A stretch of 9,555 nt of DNA from an uncultured Eubacteriales bacterium (GCA_900548125.1 URJN01000067.1:1-9555), one strand, 5' to 3'. Shown: positions 1-7,493, numbered from the stretch's first letter. Notes: a model not told the origin generated them from the sequence alone. Numbers and translations: made by a program.

Positions 1-175
1 GGGTATGTGTCAAGAATGAGTTTGCAAAATCTAACTCTTTATGATAAAAGACGGCTTAAAGGAAAGGAGCATGAAAAGAAAATGAAGCAGAATTCGACAA
101 ACATTTAATATCTGTCAGATAAATGACTTAAATTGATAATTTATGCAGGAAATCAATAAACATACTCCAAAATGG
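1..175. other. AT-rich upstream region of glnN, no gene recognised
   Basis: This stretch is visibly richer in A and T than the rest of the window, and I find no convincing coding region in it. It holds a purine-rich Shine-Dalgarno-like run at 61-69 followed by two tiny frames: ATG at 71, four codons, and ATG at 82, eight codons. The spacing to the SD is poor for both (about 1 and 12 nt). Small dyads lie at 114-127 (GTCA, 6 nt, TGAC) and 129-143 (TAAATT, GAT, AATTTA). It may be the upstream control region of glnN or the tail of an intergenic gap that starts outside the window. Confidence 0.5.
129..143. promoter_or_regulatory. Possible operator: AT-rich palindrome upstream of the glnN promoter
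   Basis: TAAATT and AATTTA form a perfect 6-bp inverted repeat around GAT, and the dyad ends 32 bp before the -35 box of the glnN promoter. A wider overlapping pair, ATAAAT at 119-124 and ATTTAT at 139-144, surrounds it. The position suits an activator or an upstream regulator. AT-rich sequence makes short palindromes by chance, so this is a weak call, and no regulator can be named from it. Confidence 0.2.
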
Positions 176-204
176 TTGACGGCAGCGAAAAAATGGAATA
201 TACT
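176..204 (+). promoter_or_regulatory. Sigma-A type promoter of glnN
   Basis: The -35 box TTGACG (176-181; five of six match TTGACA) is followed by a 17-nt spacer and the -10 box TATACT (199-204; five of six match TATAAT). Transcription would begin near 210-212, leaving a leader of about 86 nt before the glnN start. Box quality and exact 17-nt spacing make this the strongest promoter in the window. Confidence 0.8.
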
Positions 205-223
205 GACGCACGTTAAAAGGCGA

Positions 224-276
224 GCGGCAGAAAGCACGAAACGTGTTGCCGCCGCCCACAAAGCCGCCCGGCGGCG
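224..276 (+). promoter_or_regulatory. Structured glnN leader with alternative hairpins
   Basis: Hairpin 1 pairs GCGGCA (224-229) with TGCCGC (247-252), and continues with CACG (235-238) and CGTG (242-245) around an AAA loop. Hairpin 2 pairs GCCGC (263-267) with GCGGC (271-275). A third pairing, CGCCGCC (250-256) with GGCGGCG (270-276), excludes both. CACGTT (209-214), near the predicted RNA 5' end, can also pair with AACGTG (240-245) and open hairpin 1. The structures end seven bases before the Shine-Dalgarno run at 283-290, so control of translation is conceivable. No known riboswitch class was recognised. Confidence 0.35.
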
Positions 277-296
277 TAGAATGGGGAGAGATCGAC

Positions 297-2372
297 ATGA
301 AAAAAGTTCCCGAACTGTTTGGAAGCATGGTTTTCAACGAAGCCGTGATGAAGGAAAGACTGCCCAAAGATGCTTATAAGGCGCTCAAGCAGACCATTCG
401 TCAGGGCTCGGCACTGGATCCACAGATTGCGGGTGTGGTCGCCAACGCGATGAAGGATTGGGCAATTGAAAAGGGCGCGACCCATTTTACCCACTGGTTC
501 CAGCCGATGACCGGCATCACCGCCGAGAAGCATGATTCCTTCATCTCTCCTTGTGCGGATGGAACGGTTATCATGGAGTTTTCCGGAAAGGAACTGATTA
601 AGGGCGAGCCGGATGCGTCGTCCTTCCCGTCCGGCGGTCTGCGCGCAACGTTTGAAGCGCGCGGCTATACGGCGTGGGACCCGACGAGCTATGCGTTTAT
701 TAAGGATGATACGCTCTGCATTCCGACGGCGTTCTGTTCCTATACGGGCGAGATTCTGGATAAGAAAACGCCGCTCCTGCGCTCGATGCAGGCAATCAGC
801 AAGGAAGCCTGCCGCGTGCTGAAGCTGTTCGGCAAGGATGTCGCCCGTGTCACGACGACGGTTGGACCGGAGCAGGAGTATTTCCTGGTTGATAAGGAAG
901 ATTATAAAAAGCGTCCCGACCTGATTCTGACCGGACGCACGCTGTTCGGCGCAAAAGCACCGAAGGGGCAGGAGCTGGAGGATCATTACTTTGGCTCGAT
1001 TCGCCCGCGTGTCAAAGCATTCATGGCGGATTTGGATGAGGAGCTTTGGAAGCTGGGCATTTACGCCAAGACCGAGCATAACGAGGTCGCGCCGTGCCAG
1101 CATGAGATGGCGCCCATTTTCGCAACGGCGAATATTGCAACCGACCACAATCAGCTGACGATGGAGATCATGAAGAAGGTTGCGGATCGACACGGGCTGG
1201 TCTGCCTGCTGCATGAAAAACCGTTTGAGGGCGTCAATGGTTCTGGCAAGCACAACAACTGGTCGATTTCGACCGACAAAGGAGAGAACCTGCTCGACCC
1301 CGGCTCTACGCCGATGGAGAACGCACAGTTCCTGCTGTTCCTGACGGCGGTCATCAAGGCAGTCGATGAATATCAGGATTTGCTGCGCATCAGCGTCGCC
1401 AGCGCGGGCAACGACCATCGTTTGGGCGCGAATGAAGCACCGCCCGCAATCGTGTCTATGTATGTCGGCGATGAGCTGGCGGCAGTCATCCGTTCGCTGG
1501 TTGAAGGGACGGACTACAAGTCTGCGGGTCACAAGAGCATGGATATCGGCGTTACGACCCTGCCGCCGATTCCGCAGGATAATTCCGACCGCAACCGCAC
1601 CTCGCCTTTTGCGTTCACGGGCAACAAGTTTGAGTTCCGTATGCCGGGCTCGTCCTTCAACATTGCCTGCACCAACATCATGCTCAACACGGCGGTTGCG
1701 GATGAATTGATGCAGTTTGCCGACGTGCTGGAAAAGGCGGCGGATTTTGAGGACGCGCTTTCCAAACTCATCCGCCGTGAGCTGAAGGCACATCAGCGCA
1801 TCCTTTTCAACGGCAACGGATACAGTCCGGAGTGGGAGATTGAAGCCGAGCGTCGCGGGCTGCTGAACCTGCGCTCCACGCCGGAAGCTCTTGTCCATTA
1901 CACGGATAAGAAGAATGTCGAGCTGTTTGCCCGCCATGGCGTGTATACCTATACGGAAATCAAATCCCGTCAGGATATCAACATGGAGGAATACACCAAG
2001 GTCGTCCATATTGAAGCGTTGACGATGATTGACATGCTCGGCAAGCTGATTGTGCCGTCCTGCGTGGCATATTCCAAGATGATGGCGGAGGGCGTTGCGG
2101 CAAAGAAGAGCATCGGCATAGAAGCACCTGCGGAAGCCGCTCAGGTCAAGCTGCTGACCGAAAAGACCGCTGACCTGATGACGCTCAAGACTGACTTGGA
2201 GAATGTGGTCGCGGGCGAACCGGATGGGCTGAATGAGCGCGCGATGTATGAGCATGAAGCCGTCATTCCGGCGATGGAAGCAGCCCGTAAGGTCGCGGAC
2301 GAGCTGGAGCTGAAGGTGGATAAGAAGTATTGGAGCATGCCGACATATGCGGATTTGCTGTTCTATGTTTAA
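297..2372 (+). CDS. glnN: Glutamine synthetase type III
   Basis: This cytoplasmic enzyme makes glutamine from glutamate, ammonia and ATP, the main entry of ammonium into metabolism. The 691-residue product has the length of the GSIII family (about 700) rather than GSI (about 450-470). Family-typical segments include FTHWFQPMTG (64-73), the Ser/Gly-rich FPSGGLR stretch (110-116), GPEQEYFL (190-197) with metal-binding glutamates, KTEHNEVAP (258-266), the nucleotide-site region NGSGKHNNWS (314-323), RLGANEAPPA (375-384) and NKFEFRMPGSS (443-453). The C-terminal helical part (about 500-691) is characteristic of GSIII. ATG at 297 is chosen because GGGGAGAG (283-290) sits 6 nt upstream and the protein begins in family fashion (MKKVPELFG). 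An in-frame GTG at 243 would add 18 proline-rich residues encoded by the structured leader. It has its own promoter and terminator, so it is probably monocistronic. Confidence 0.95.
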   Translation: MKKVPELFGSMVFNEAVMKERLPKDAYKALKQTIRQGSALDPQIAGVVANAMKDWAIEKGATHFTHWFQPMTGITAEKHDSFISPCADGTVIMEFSGKELIKGEPDASSFPSGGLRATFEARGYTAWDPTSYAFIKDDTLCIPTAFCSYTGEILDKKTPLLRSMQAISKEACRVLKLFGKDVARVTTTVGPEQEYFLVDKEDYKKRPDLILTGRTLFGAKAPKGQELEDHYFGSIRPRVKAFMADLDEELWKLGIYAKTEHNEVAPCQHEMAPIFATANIATDHNQLTMEIMKKVADRHGLVCLLHEKPFEGVNGSGKHNNWSISTDKGENLLDPGSTPMENAQFLLFLTAVIKAVDEYQDLLRISVASAGNDHRLGANEAPPAIVSMYVGDELAAVIRSLVEGTDYKSAGHKSMDIGVTTLPPIPQDNSDRNRTSPFAFTGNKFEFRMPGSSFNIACTNIMLNTAVADELMQFADVLEKAADFEDALSKLIRRELKAHQRILFNGNGYSPEWEIEAERRGLLNLRSTPEALVHYTDKKNVELFARHGVYTYTEIKSRQDINMEEYTKVVHIEALTMIDMLGKLIVPSCVAYSKMMAEGVAAKKSIGIEAPAEAAQVKLLTEKTADLMTLKTDLENVVAGEPDGLNERAMYEHEAVIPAMEAARKVADELELKVDKKYWSMPTYADLLFYV

Positions 2373-2420
2373 GGCATGATGCGGATTTTAAAAGCGGTAT
2401 AACGAAAAAAACACAAACCG

Positions 2421-2467
2421 GCAGCCTATGCGTCCGATGCTTGAGAAGGCGCATAGGCTGCTTTATT
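2421..2467 (+). terminator. Intrinsic terminator after glnN
   Basis: GCAGCCTATGCG (2421-2432) and CGCATAGGCTGC (2450-2461) form a perfect 12-bp stem with a 17-nt loop, followed at once by TTTATT. It lies about 50 nt past the glnN stop. An A-run just before the stem (2405-2411) could also let it stop transcription from the opposite strand. Confidence 0.8.
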
Positions 2468-2521
2468 CATGTCGGTAAACAGGTTTTGCAAGGAATCCCA
2501 GCTCTTTTTTATCCGTAAGCC

Positions 2522-2550
2522 TTGCCATTTTGGGCGTTAAAGGGTACAAT
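2522..2550 (+). promoter_or_regulatory. Sigma-A type promoter of tilS-hpt-ftsH
   Basis: TTGCCA (2522-2527) and TACAAT (2545-2550) are separated by exactly 17 nt, with five of six bases matching consensus in the -10 and four of six or better in the -35. Transcription would begin near 2557, about 20 nt before the tilS start. A 6-bp inverted repeat, GCAAGG (2488-2493) with CCTTGC (2520-2525), overlaps the -35 box and may be chance. Confidence 0.7.
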
Positions 2551-2577
2551 AGAAACCGTGTAGACAGGAGATTTCAA

Positions 2578-3978
2578 ATGATATCAGCAGAAGCGTGGAT
2601 GGAACGGTTGCGGCAGGATTGCGGCGTATGCGCGGGGAGCCATGTGCTTGTCGCGGTCAGCGGCGGCGCGGACTCTACGGCGCTGCTTTGTTTTTTCTGC
2701 GAGATTAGGGAGAAATACCCGCTTGAAATATCCTGCGCACATGTCGAGCATGGCATACGCGGGGCGCAGTCGCTCGCGGATATGGAGTTTGTCCGAGAGT
2801 TGTGCAGACAGAAAAACGTTCCTTTTTATGGTACGCATGCGGATGTGCCGGGCTATGCCAAGGCGCACGGATGCGGCATGGAGGACGCGGCGAGAACGCT
2901 TCGATATGCGTTTTTGAACGAAACGGCGAAGAAAATCGGCGCGGATGCCATCGCGCTGGCGCATCATCGCCGCGATCAGGCGGAAACGGTTCTGCTGCAT
3001 GCGGCGCGAGGAAGCGATCTGCGCGGGCTCTGTGCTATGCGGATGCGTCGGGGACGGTTCATTCGACCGTTCCTGAATGAAACGCCGGAGAATATCCGCG
3101 CCTATCTGAACCAAATCGGGCAGGCGTGGCGGGAAGACGAAACAAATGCCTGTGAGGATTACGCGCGCAACCGCGTTCGGCTGACGGCTCTTCCTGCGCT
3201 TGAGGCGGCATGCCCGGGCGCGGAGGGCGCACTGGCGCGGCTGGCATCGGCGGCGCAGAGGGATGAAGATTACTTTTCTTTGCAGCTGGATGCTCTTGTC
3301 GGAAAGCCTTTGCTGCTGACGGACGGCGCGTGTCTGCCGAGAGAGGGGCTTTCCGGTCTGCATCCCGCACTGGTGGGTCGGGCGTTCATCCGTCTGGCAG
3401 AGGCGGCGGACATACCCGCGCAGAGTGCGCAGACGATGGATCGTCTGCTTGGGTGTCTGATGCGGGAAAAGCGATGCGTCGTCAATCTGATTGGCGGCGG
3501 ACACGCGGAATTCGGCGCAAGATATGTCTGTTTTCTTCGGGAAAGCGAGATTGCCGAAACGCCGCTTGCCCAGTCGGGCATGACCCAAACGCCGTTTGGC
3601 ATATTCGCTGTGAGGAAAGCGAAAGACGGTGAGTTCGGCGATGGCGTGACCGCGCAGACGATGGATGCGCGGGAGCTGGAGGGCGCAGTGATTGCGCCGT
3701 GGCGCACGGAGGACAACATGACGCCCTTCGGCGCGCAAAACCTTGTGCGGATGAAAAAGCTGCTGGAGGGCGTGGAGCATGGTCTGCGCCGCAGCGTGCC
3801 GGTTCTGCGCAGGGAAAATACATTGCTATGGATGCCGGGCGTTCGTCCGGCTGAGATATGCCGCGGAAGGAAAGACGGCGAGCGGATGCTGGTTTCGTTT
3901 GAAAACCGGTTCGCGGACTGCTTTTCGATCAACGGTAAATATACAAAACAAAATCAGGGGGCAAAAACAGATGAGTGA
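2578..3978 (+). CDS. tilS: tRNA(Ile)-lysidine synthetase
   Basis: TilS attaches lysine to C34 of the CAU-anticodon tRNA-Ile using ATP, so that it reads AUA as isoleucine. It is a cytoplasmic N-type ATP pyrophosphatase. The 466-residue product shows the P-loop SGGADS (28-33), the HVEHGIRG segment (55-62), an HHxxDQAET motif (129-137) and RGSDLRGL (144-151). The C-terminal TilS domain is recognisable near MKKLLEGVEHGLRRSVPVL and LLWMPGVRPAE (about residues 385-425). ATG at 2578 is chosen for AGGAG (2566-2570) 7 nt upstream. A TTG at 2530 in the same frame lies inside the promoter. Residues 131-132 read RR where relatives I know have xD (HHxDDQxET), a departure from the usual active-site motif. 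The gene overlaps hpt by 8 bp. Confidence 0.92.
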   Translation: MISAEAWMERLRQDCGVCAGSHVLVAVSGGADSTALLCFFCEIREKYPLEISCAHVEHGIRGAQSLADMEFVRELCRQKNVPFYGTHADVPGYAKAHGCGMEDAARTLRYAFLNETAKKIGADAIALAHHRRDQAETVLLHAARGSDLRGLCAMRMRRGRFIRPFLNETPENIRAYLNQIGQAWREDETNACEDYARNRVRLTALPALEAACPGAEGALARLASAAQRDEDYFSLQLDALVGKPLLLTDGACLPREGLSGLHPALVGRAFIRLAEAADIPAQSAQTMDRLLGCLMREKRCVVNLIGGGHAEFGARYVCFLRESEIAETPLAQSGMTQTPFGIFAVRKAKDGEFGDGVTAQTMDARELEGAVIAPWRTEDNMTPFGAQNLVRMKKLLEGVEHGLRRSVPVLRRENTLLWMPGVRPAEICRGRKDGERMLVSFENRFADCFSINGKYTKQNQGAKTDE

Positions 3979-4528
3979 GACGAGAAAGACATATGCCGAT
4001 TTGAAGGACGAGCTGCTGATTACGCGCGAGCAGATTGCTAAGCGCGTCAAGGAAATGGGCGCGGAGATTACCCGCGATTTTGAAGGCAAGGATTTGACCG
4101 TAATCTGCATCCTCAAGGGCGCGGTCGTGTTCTTTGTTGACCTTGTCCGCGAAATTGACCTGCCGATGACGATGGACTTTATGGCGATTTCCAGCTATGG
4201 AAGCGCGACCAAGTCCTCCGGCGTTGTGCGTATCCTCAAGGATTTGGATAAGCCGATTAACGGCAAGGACGTGCTGATTGTCGAAGATATCGTTGATTCG
4301 GGCATGACCCTGTCTTTCCTGAAGGAAAACCTGTTCAGCCGAGGCGCGGCATCCCTGCATATCGCGACGCTGCTGGATAAGCCGAAACGCCGCCGTGTGC
4401 CGCTTGAGGTAGACTATTTCGGCTTCACCATTCCGGATGAGTTTGTCGTCGGCTACGGTCTTGACTACGCGGAAAAGTATCGCAATCTGCCGGACATCGG
4501 TGTTCTGCGTCCGGAAATCTACGAATAA
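3971..4528 (+). CDS. hpt: Hypoxanthine phosphoribosyltransferase
   Basis: This purine-salvage enzyme transfers phosphoribose from PRPP to hypoxanthine, and usually guanine, giving IMP or GMP in the cytoplasm. The 185-residue product has the usual length of bacterial HPRT. It carries the PRPP-binding motif VLIVEDIVDSGMT (101-113), the flexible-loop SSYG (74-77), the early ILKGAVVF segment (47-54), the LLDKPKRR base-contact region (134-141, Lys137) and the C-terminal FVVGYGLDY (158-166). The ATG overlaps the end of tilS in the shared string ATGAGTGA. An AGGGGG run at about 3956-3961 gives the ribosome site within the tilS coding end. The overlap suggests translational coupling. The tilS-hpt-ftsH order is the classical Firmicute arrangement, which supports all three assignments. 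Confidence 0.95.
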   Translation: MSETRKTYADLKDELLITREQIAKRVKEMGAEITRDFEGKDLTVICILKGAVVFFVDLVREIDLPMTMDFMAISSYGSATKSSGVVRILKDLDKPINGKDVLIVEDIVDSGMTLSFLKENLFSRGAASLHIATLLDKPKRRRVPLEVDYFGFTIPDEFVVGYGLDYAEKYRNLPDIGVLRPEIYE

Positions 4529-4573
4529 AATCATCTTTCGCCGCGGTTCTGCCGCGTCAACTGGAGGTTCCCA

Positions 4574-6508
4574 TTGAAAAAATCATATAAGGGCTTTCCA
4601 ATCTATGCGCTGATTATCATCGGCGTGTTGATTGCTACACAGCTTTTTTCTTCATCTTTCAGCAGTCAGCGCGGGAAGAAGATTGAAGTTTCGGAGCTGT
4701 ATCAGTATATTGAAAGCGGCAGTGTAGATGCTGTTGCGCTGGAAAACAACACGGCATATGTGCATGCGAAAACGAGCAGTATTCCGCTGGCGTCGTTTTC
4801 CGATGCGTCGTATGACTACAGTGCTGTGATTTCGCGCGACACGTTTGTGGATACATGCCGCCAGCTGGCGGCGCGCCGGTTTGACAAGAGCGTCGATGAA
4901 ATCACGGAGCTGGACTTGGGCTTTGATCTCATCTATCTGCCGCAGCCGACGACCCCGTGGCTGCTGGAAATGCTGCCGTATCTGGTTATGACGGTCGGTC
5001 TGATGTTCTTCTGGGCATTGATGATGCGCCAGCAGGGCGGCGGCGGGGGAAAGATGATGACCTTTGGCCACAGCCCTGCCCGCGTCTTTGAGCCGGACGG
5101 AAATCGCGTGACCTTTGCCGATGTGGCGGGCGCGGTCGAAGAAAAGGAAGAAATGCAGGAGCTGGTCGAGTTCCTGAAGAATCCCCGCCGCTTTACCGCG
5201 GTCGGCGCGCGCATCCCGAAGGGCGTGCTGCTCGTCGGCCCGCCCGGCACGGGCAAAACGCTGCTTGCCAAAGCGGTTGCGGGCGAAGCAGGCGTTCCGT
5301 TTATGTCTATTTCCGGTTCGGACTTTGTAGAAATGTTTGTCGGCGTGGGCGCAAGCCGCGTGCGAGACCTGTTCGATCAGGCGAAGAAGCACGCGCCGTG
5401 CATCGTCTTTATCGACGAAATCGACGCGGTGGGCCGCCGCCGCGGCGCGGGTATGGGCGGCGGACACGATGAGCGCGAGCAGACGCTCAACCAGCTGCTT
5501 GTTGAGATGGATGGCTTTGCGGTCAACGAGGGCGTCATTGTTCTGGCGGCGACGAACCGCAAGGATATTCTGGATCCCGCGCTTCTGCGCCCGGGTCGTT
5601 TTGATCGCCAAATCACGGTTGGTTATCCGGATATTCGCGGACGCGAGGCGATTTTGCGTGTTCACGCCAAGGAAAAGCCGCTTGCCGATGACGTCGATTT
5701 GAACAACATCGCCAAGCGCACGCCGTATTTCGCCGGCGCGGATTTGGAAAACATCATGAATGAAGCGGCGATTCTCTGTGCCCGTGAAGGCAAGGAGAAG
5801 ATTACCATGCGCCACCTGAATGACGCGATTGAGCGCGTTCAGATGGGTCCCGAAAAGAAGAGCCATATCGTCAGCGACGAGGATAAGCGGTTGGTCGCCT
5901 GCCACGAGGCGGGTCACGCCATCGTCGGCGAGCTTCTGGAAGGATGCGACGCTGTGCATCTGGTGACGATTATGCCGCGCGGCGGAAGCGGCGGACATAC
6001 GCTGCTGCTTCCGGATAAGGAGAGCGATTTTACCACGCGCACCCAGCTGCTCGACTTCGTTGCGATGGCGTTGGGCGGCTATGCAGCGGAAATGCTGGTC
6101 ATGGGTCAGATGTCCACCGGCGCAAGCAGCGACTTGCAGCGCGCGACCGATATCTGCCGCCGCATGGTCACACAGTACGGCATGAGCGACGATATGGGCC
6201 CCATCTATCTGGGCGGCGATCACGACGAGGTTTTCCTCGCCCGCGATTACGGTCAGCAGAGCCGGACATACAGCGAAGATGTTGCCGCGCGTATTGACGC
6301 AGAGGTGCAGCGCAAGATGAACACGGCGTTTGAACGCGCTACGAAGCTCCTTACCGAGCATCGCGCACAGCTCGATGGGCTTTCCGACCTGTTGGTTGAA
6401 AAGGAAACCATCGACCGCGCCGAGTTTGAAGCGTTCATGAAGGGCGAACCTGCGCCGAAGAAAGACGTCGAGAGCGAAGCCCTGAAAGAACCGGAACCGA
6501 TTGCGTAA
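4574..6508 (+). CDS. ftsH: ATP-dependent zinc metalloprotease FtsH
   Basis: FtsH is a membrane-bound hexameric AAA+ protease that extracts and degrades misfolded membrane proteins and selected regulators. The 644-residue product is normal in length. It has a first membrane helix (about 8-25), an extracytoplasmic domain (about 30-128) and a second helix (about 131-151). A Gly-rich linker follows, then the AAA+ module with Walker A GPPGTGKT (222-229), Walker B VFIDEIDAVG (278-287) and the second region of homology ending RPGRFDR (339-345). The protease domain carries zinc site HEAGH (444-448) and a third ligand candidate, Asp520 in TGASSD. The start is a TTG at 4574 with GGAGG (4563-4567) 6 nt upstream. 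No nearby ATG would keep the membrane anchor with an RBS. The last 20 or so residues are a charged, proline-containing tail. Confidence 0.97.
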   Translation: MKKSYKGFPIYALIIIGVLIATQLFSSSFSSQRGKKIEVSELYQYIESGSVDAVALENNTAYVHAKTSSIPLASFSDASYDYSAVISRDTFVDTCRQLAARRFDKSVDEITELDLGFDLIYLPQPTTPWLLEMLPYLVMTVGLMFFWALMMRQQGGGGGKMMTFGHSPARVFEPDGNRVTFADVAGAVEEKEEMQELVEFLKNPRRFTAVGARIPKGVLLVGPPGTGKTLLAKAVAGEAGVPFMSISGSDFVEMFVGVGASRVRDLFDQAKKHAPCIVFIDEIDAVGRRRGAGMGGGHDEREQTLNQLLVEMDGFAVNEGVIVLAATNRKDILDPALLRPGRFDRQITVGYPDIRGREAILRVHAKEKPLADDVDLNNIAKRTPYFAGADLENIMNEAAILCAREGKEKITMRHLNDAIERVQMGPEKKSHIVSDEDKRLVACHEAGHAIVGELLEGCDAVHLVTIMPRGGSGGHTLLLPDKESDFTTRTQLLDFVAMALGGYAAEMLVMGQMSTGASSDLQRATDICRRMVTQYGMSDDMGPIYLGGDHDEVFLARDYGQQSRTYSEDVAARIDAEVQRKMNTAFERATKLLTEHRAQLDGLSDLLVEKETIDRAEFEAFMKGEPAPKKDVESEALKEPEPIA

Positions 6509-6519
6509 AGCAAAAAGTG

Positions 6520-6552
6520 AATCTTGCATCCGTTTTGCCGCGATGCAAGATT
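6520..6552 (+). other. Perfect 11-bp hairpin just after ftsH
   Basis: AATCTTGCATC (6520-6530) and GATGCAAGATT (6542-6552) pair perfectly around an 11-nt loop, beginning 12 nt after the ftsH stop codon. No T-tract follows, so it is not an intrinsic terminator by itself. It may protect the 3' end of the ftsH message or pause RNA polymerase before the terminator directly downstream. Confidence 0.5.
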
Positions 6553-6559
6553 TGAATGG

Positions 6560-6594
6560 CGGACGCCGTGCCGAAGGGCGCGACGTCTGTTTTT
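6560..6594 (+). terminator. Intrinsic terminator of tilS-hpt-ftsH
   Basis: Bases 6560-6572 pair with 6577-6589 around a GAAG loop. The stem has 13 positions with one C/A mismatch and two G-T pairs, and TTTTT (6590-6594) follows immediately. It is a standard rho-independent terminator placed about 50 nt past the ftsH stop, and it separates that unit from the PHP gene. Confidence 0.75.
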
Positions 6595-6656
6595 CCATGA
6601 CGCACATGGCTTTTGCGCGCGCCATGGAAAGGCAGAGTAGATTTAGGAGGAACGAT

Positions 6657-7493
6657 ATGAAAGCCGATTTGCATCTCCATTCAACCGCATCAGATGGAAC
6701 GCTTGCGCCGGATGAGTTGATTGCGCTTGCCGCGGAGCTGGGCTTTACCCATCTTGCCCTGACCGACCACGACAGCGTGGAGGGCATTGAGGCGGCGTAT
6801 GACGCGGCGCAGGATTGCGGCGTTGAACTGATCGCGGGCGTTGAGCTGAGCTGCGGCGCACAGAAGGAAATTCATATTCTCGGCTATGGCTTTGATCCGT
6901 TCGATGAACAGATGATCGAGTTTTGCCGCATGCGCACGCTGGAACGCCGTGATCGTGCGGCAAAAATGGTGGAGCAGCTGGCGGAAAACGGCGTGGAAAT
7001 TTCGCTGGATCGCGTGATGGAGCTGGCGCGGGGCGTCGTTGCCCGTCCGCACGTCGCGCGGGCACTGGTTGAAGCGGGATATGCCAATTCCGTGAGCAAC
7101 GCATTTGACAAATACCTGCTTCCGGGAAAATGCGGCTATGTACCCAAGACGGAGGTCAAGGTCGCGCAGGCGGCACAGCTCATTCGTCAGGCGGGCGGCG
7201 TCGCTGTATTGGCGCATCCGATGGAGCTGAAAATGGGCGAAATGGCACTGGAATCGCTTGTGCATGAGTGGCGAGAGCAGGGGCTTGAGGGCATCGAGGT
7301 CTATCATCCCAGCGCGGCGAACAACAGCCTGCCGTTCCTCAAAAATCTGGCTCAGCGGGAAGGCATGCTCATCACCGGCGGAAGCGATTTCCACGGCGTG
7401 CAGGTCAGGCAGAGCCAAATCGGCGAGCAGCTGGAACGCTGGACGACGATGGAGCAGGACATTCAGAAGCTGCTGCGCAGAATAGACGGCTGA
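6657..7493 (+). CDS. PHP-domain metal-dependent phosphoesterase (YciV/RNase AM type)
   Basis: The 278-residue product matches the PHP family that includes E. coli YciV (RNase AM; also TrpH-like 3',5'-nucleoside bisphosphate phosphatases). Family members trim RNA 5' ends or hydrolyse phosphate esters such as pAp, using a trinuclear metal site. Metal ligands are visible in order: DLHLHST (4-10), TDHDS (36-40), Glu63 in GVELS, His73 in EIHILGYG, His132 in RPH, His187 in LAHP, and Asp244 and His246 in GSDFHG. A helical insertion of about 75-185 fits the family. ATG at 6657 follows a perfect AGGAGG (6645-6650) by 6 nt. The same frame is open back to 6501, but that part crosses the terminator and lacks family similarity. 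The exact substrate cannot be settled from sequence. Its partners here are a VanW protein and ridA, with no obvious pathway link. Confidence 0.88.
   Translation: MKADLHLHSTASDGTLAPDELIALAAELGFTHLALTDHDSVEGIEAAYDAAQDCGVELIAGVELSCGAQKEIHILGYGFDPFDEQMIEFCRMRTLERRDRAAKMVEQLAENGVEISLDRVMELARGVVARPHVARALVEAGYANSVSNAFDKYLLPGKCGYVPKTEVKVAQAAQLIRQAGGVAVLAHPMELKMGEMALESLVHEWREQGLEGIEVYHPSAANNSLPFLKNLAQREGMLITGGSDFHGVQVRQSQIGEQLERWTTMEQDIQKLLRRIDG

Noticed and set aside
71..108. Tiny frames MKRK* (71) and MKQNSTNI* (82) after an SD-like run
   Set aside because: The spacing to the SD run is too short for one and too long for the other. They lie upstream of the recognised promoter, so they are not a glnN leader peptide.
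143..379. Plus-strand frame of 78 codons spanning the glnN promoter and start
   Set aside because: It would run through the promoter boxes and into glnN in another frame. It is very rich in Arg and Lys and has no ribosome binding site.
213..2255. Open frame of 680 codons on the minus strand opposite glnN
   Set aside because: It is in the register that opens when TTA, CTA and TCA codons are missing from the sense gene. Its product is rich in Arg and His with no recognisable domain, while the sense strand encodes a clear GSIII.
2584..3780. Open frame of 398 codons on the minus strand opposite tilS
   Set aside because: It ends at the sense TCA codon 3 of tilS, and its composition is basic and low in recognisable features. 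It is a shadow of the real gene.
4542..4556. CGCGG/CCGCG hairpin between hpt and ftsH
   Set aside because: It has only 5 bp with no T-tract. It is expected by chance in GC-rich sequence and gives no sign of termination before ftsH.
4652..6787. Open frame of 711 codons on the minus strand opposite ftsH and the start of the PHP gene
   Set aside because: Same codon-bias effect: it ends exactly at the sense TCA codon 27 of ftsH. It crosses the terminator region and shows no domain.
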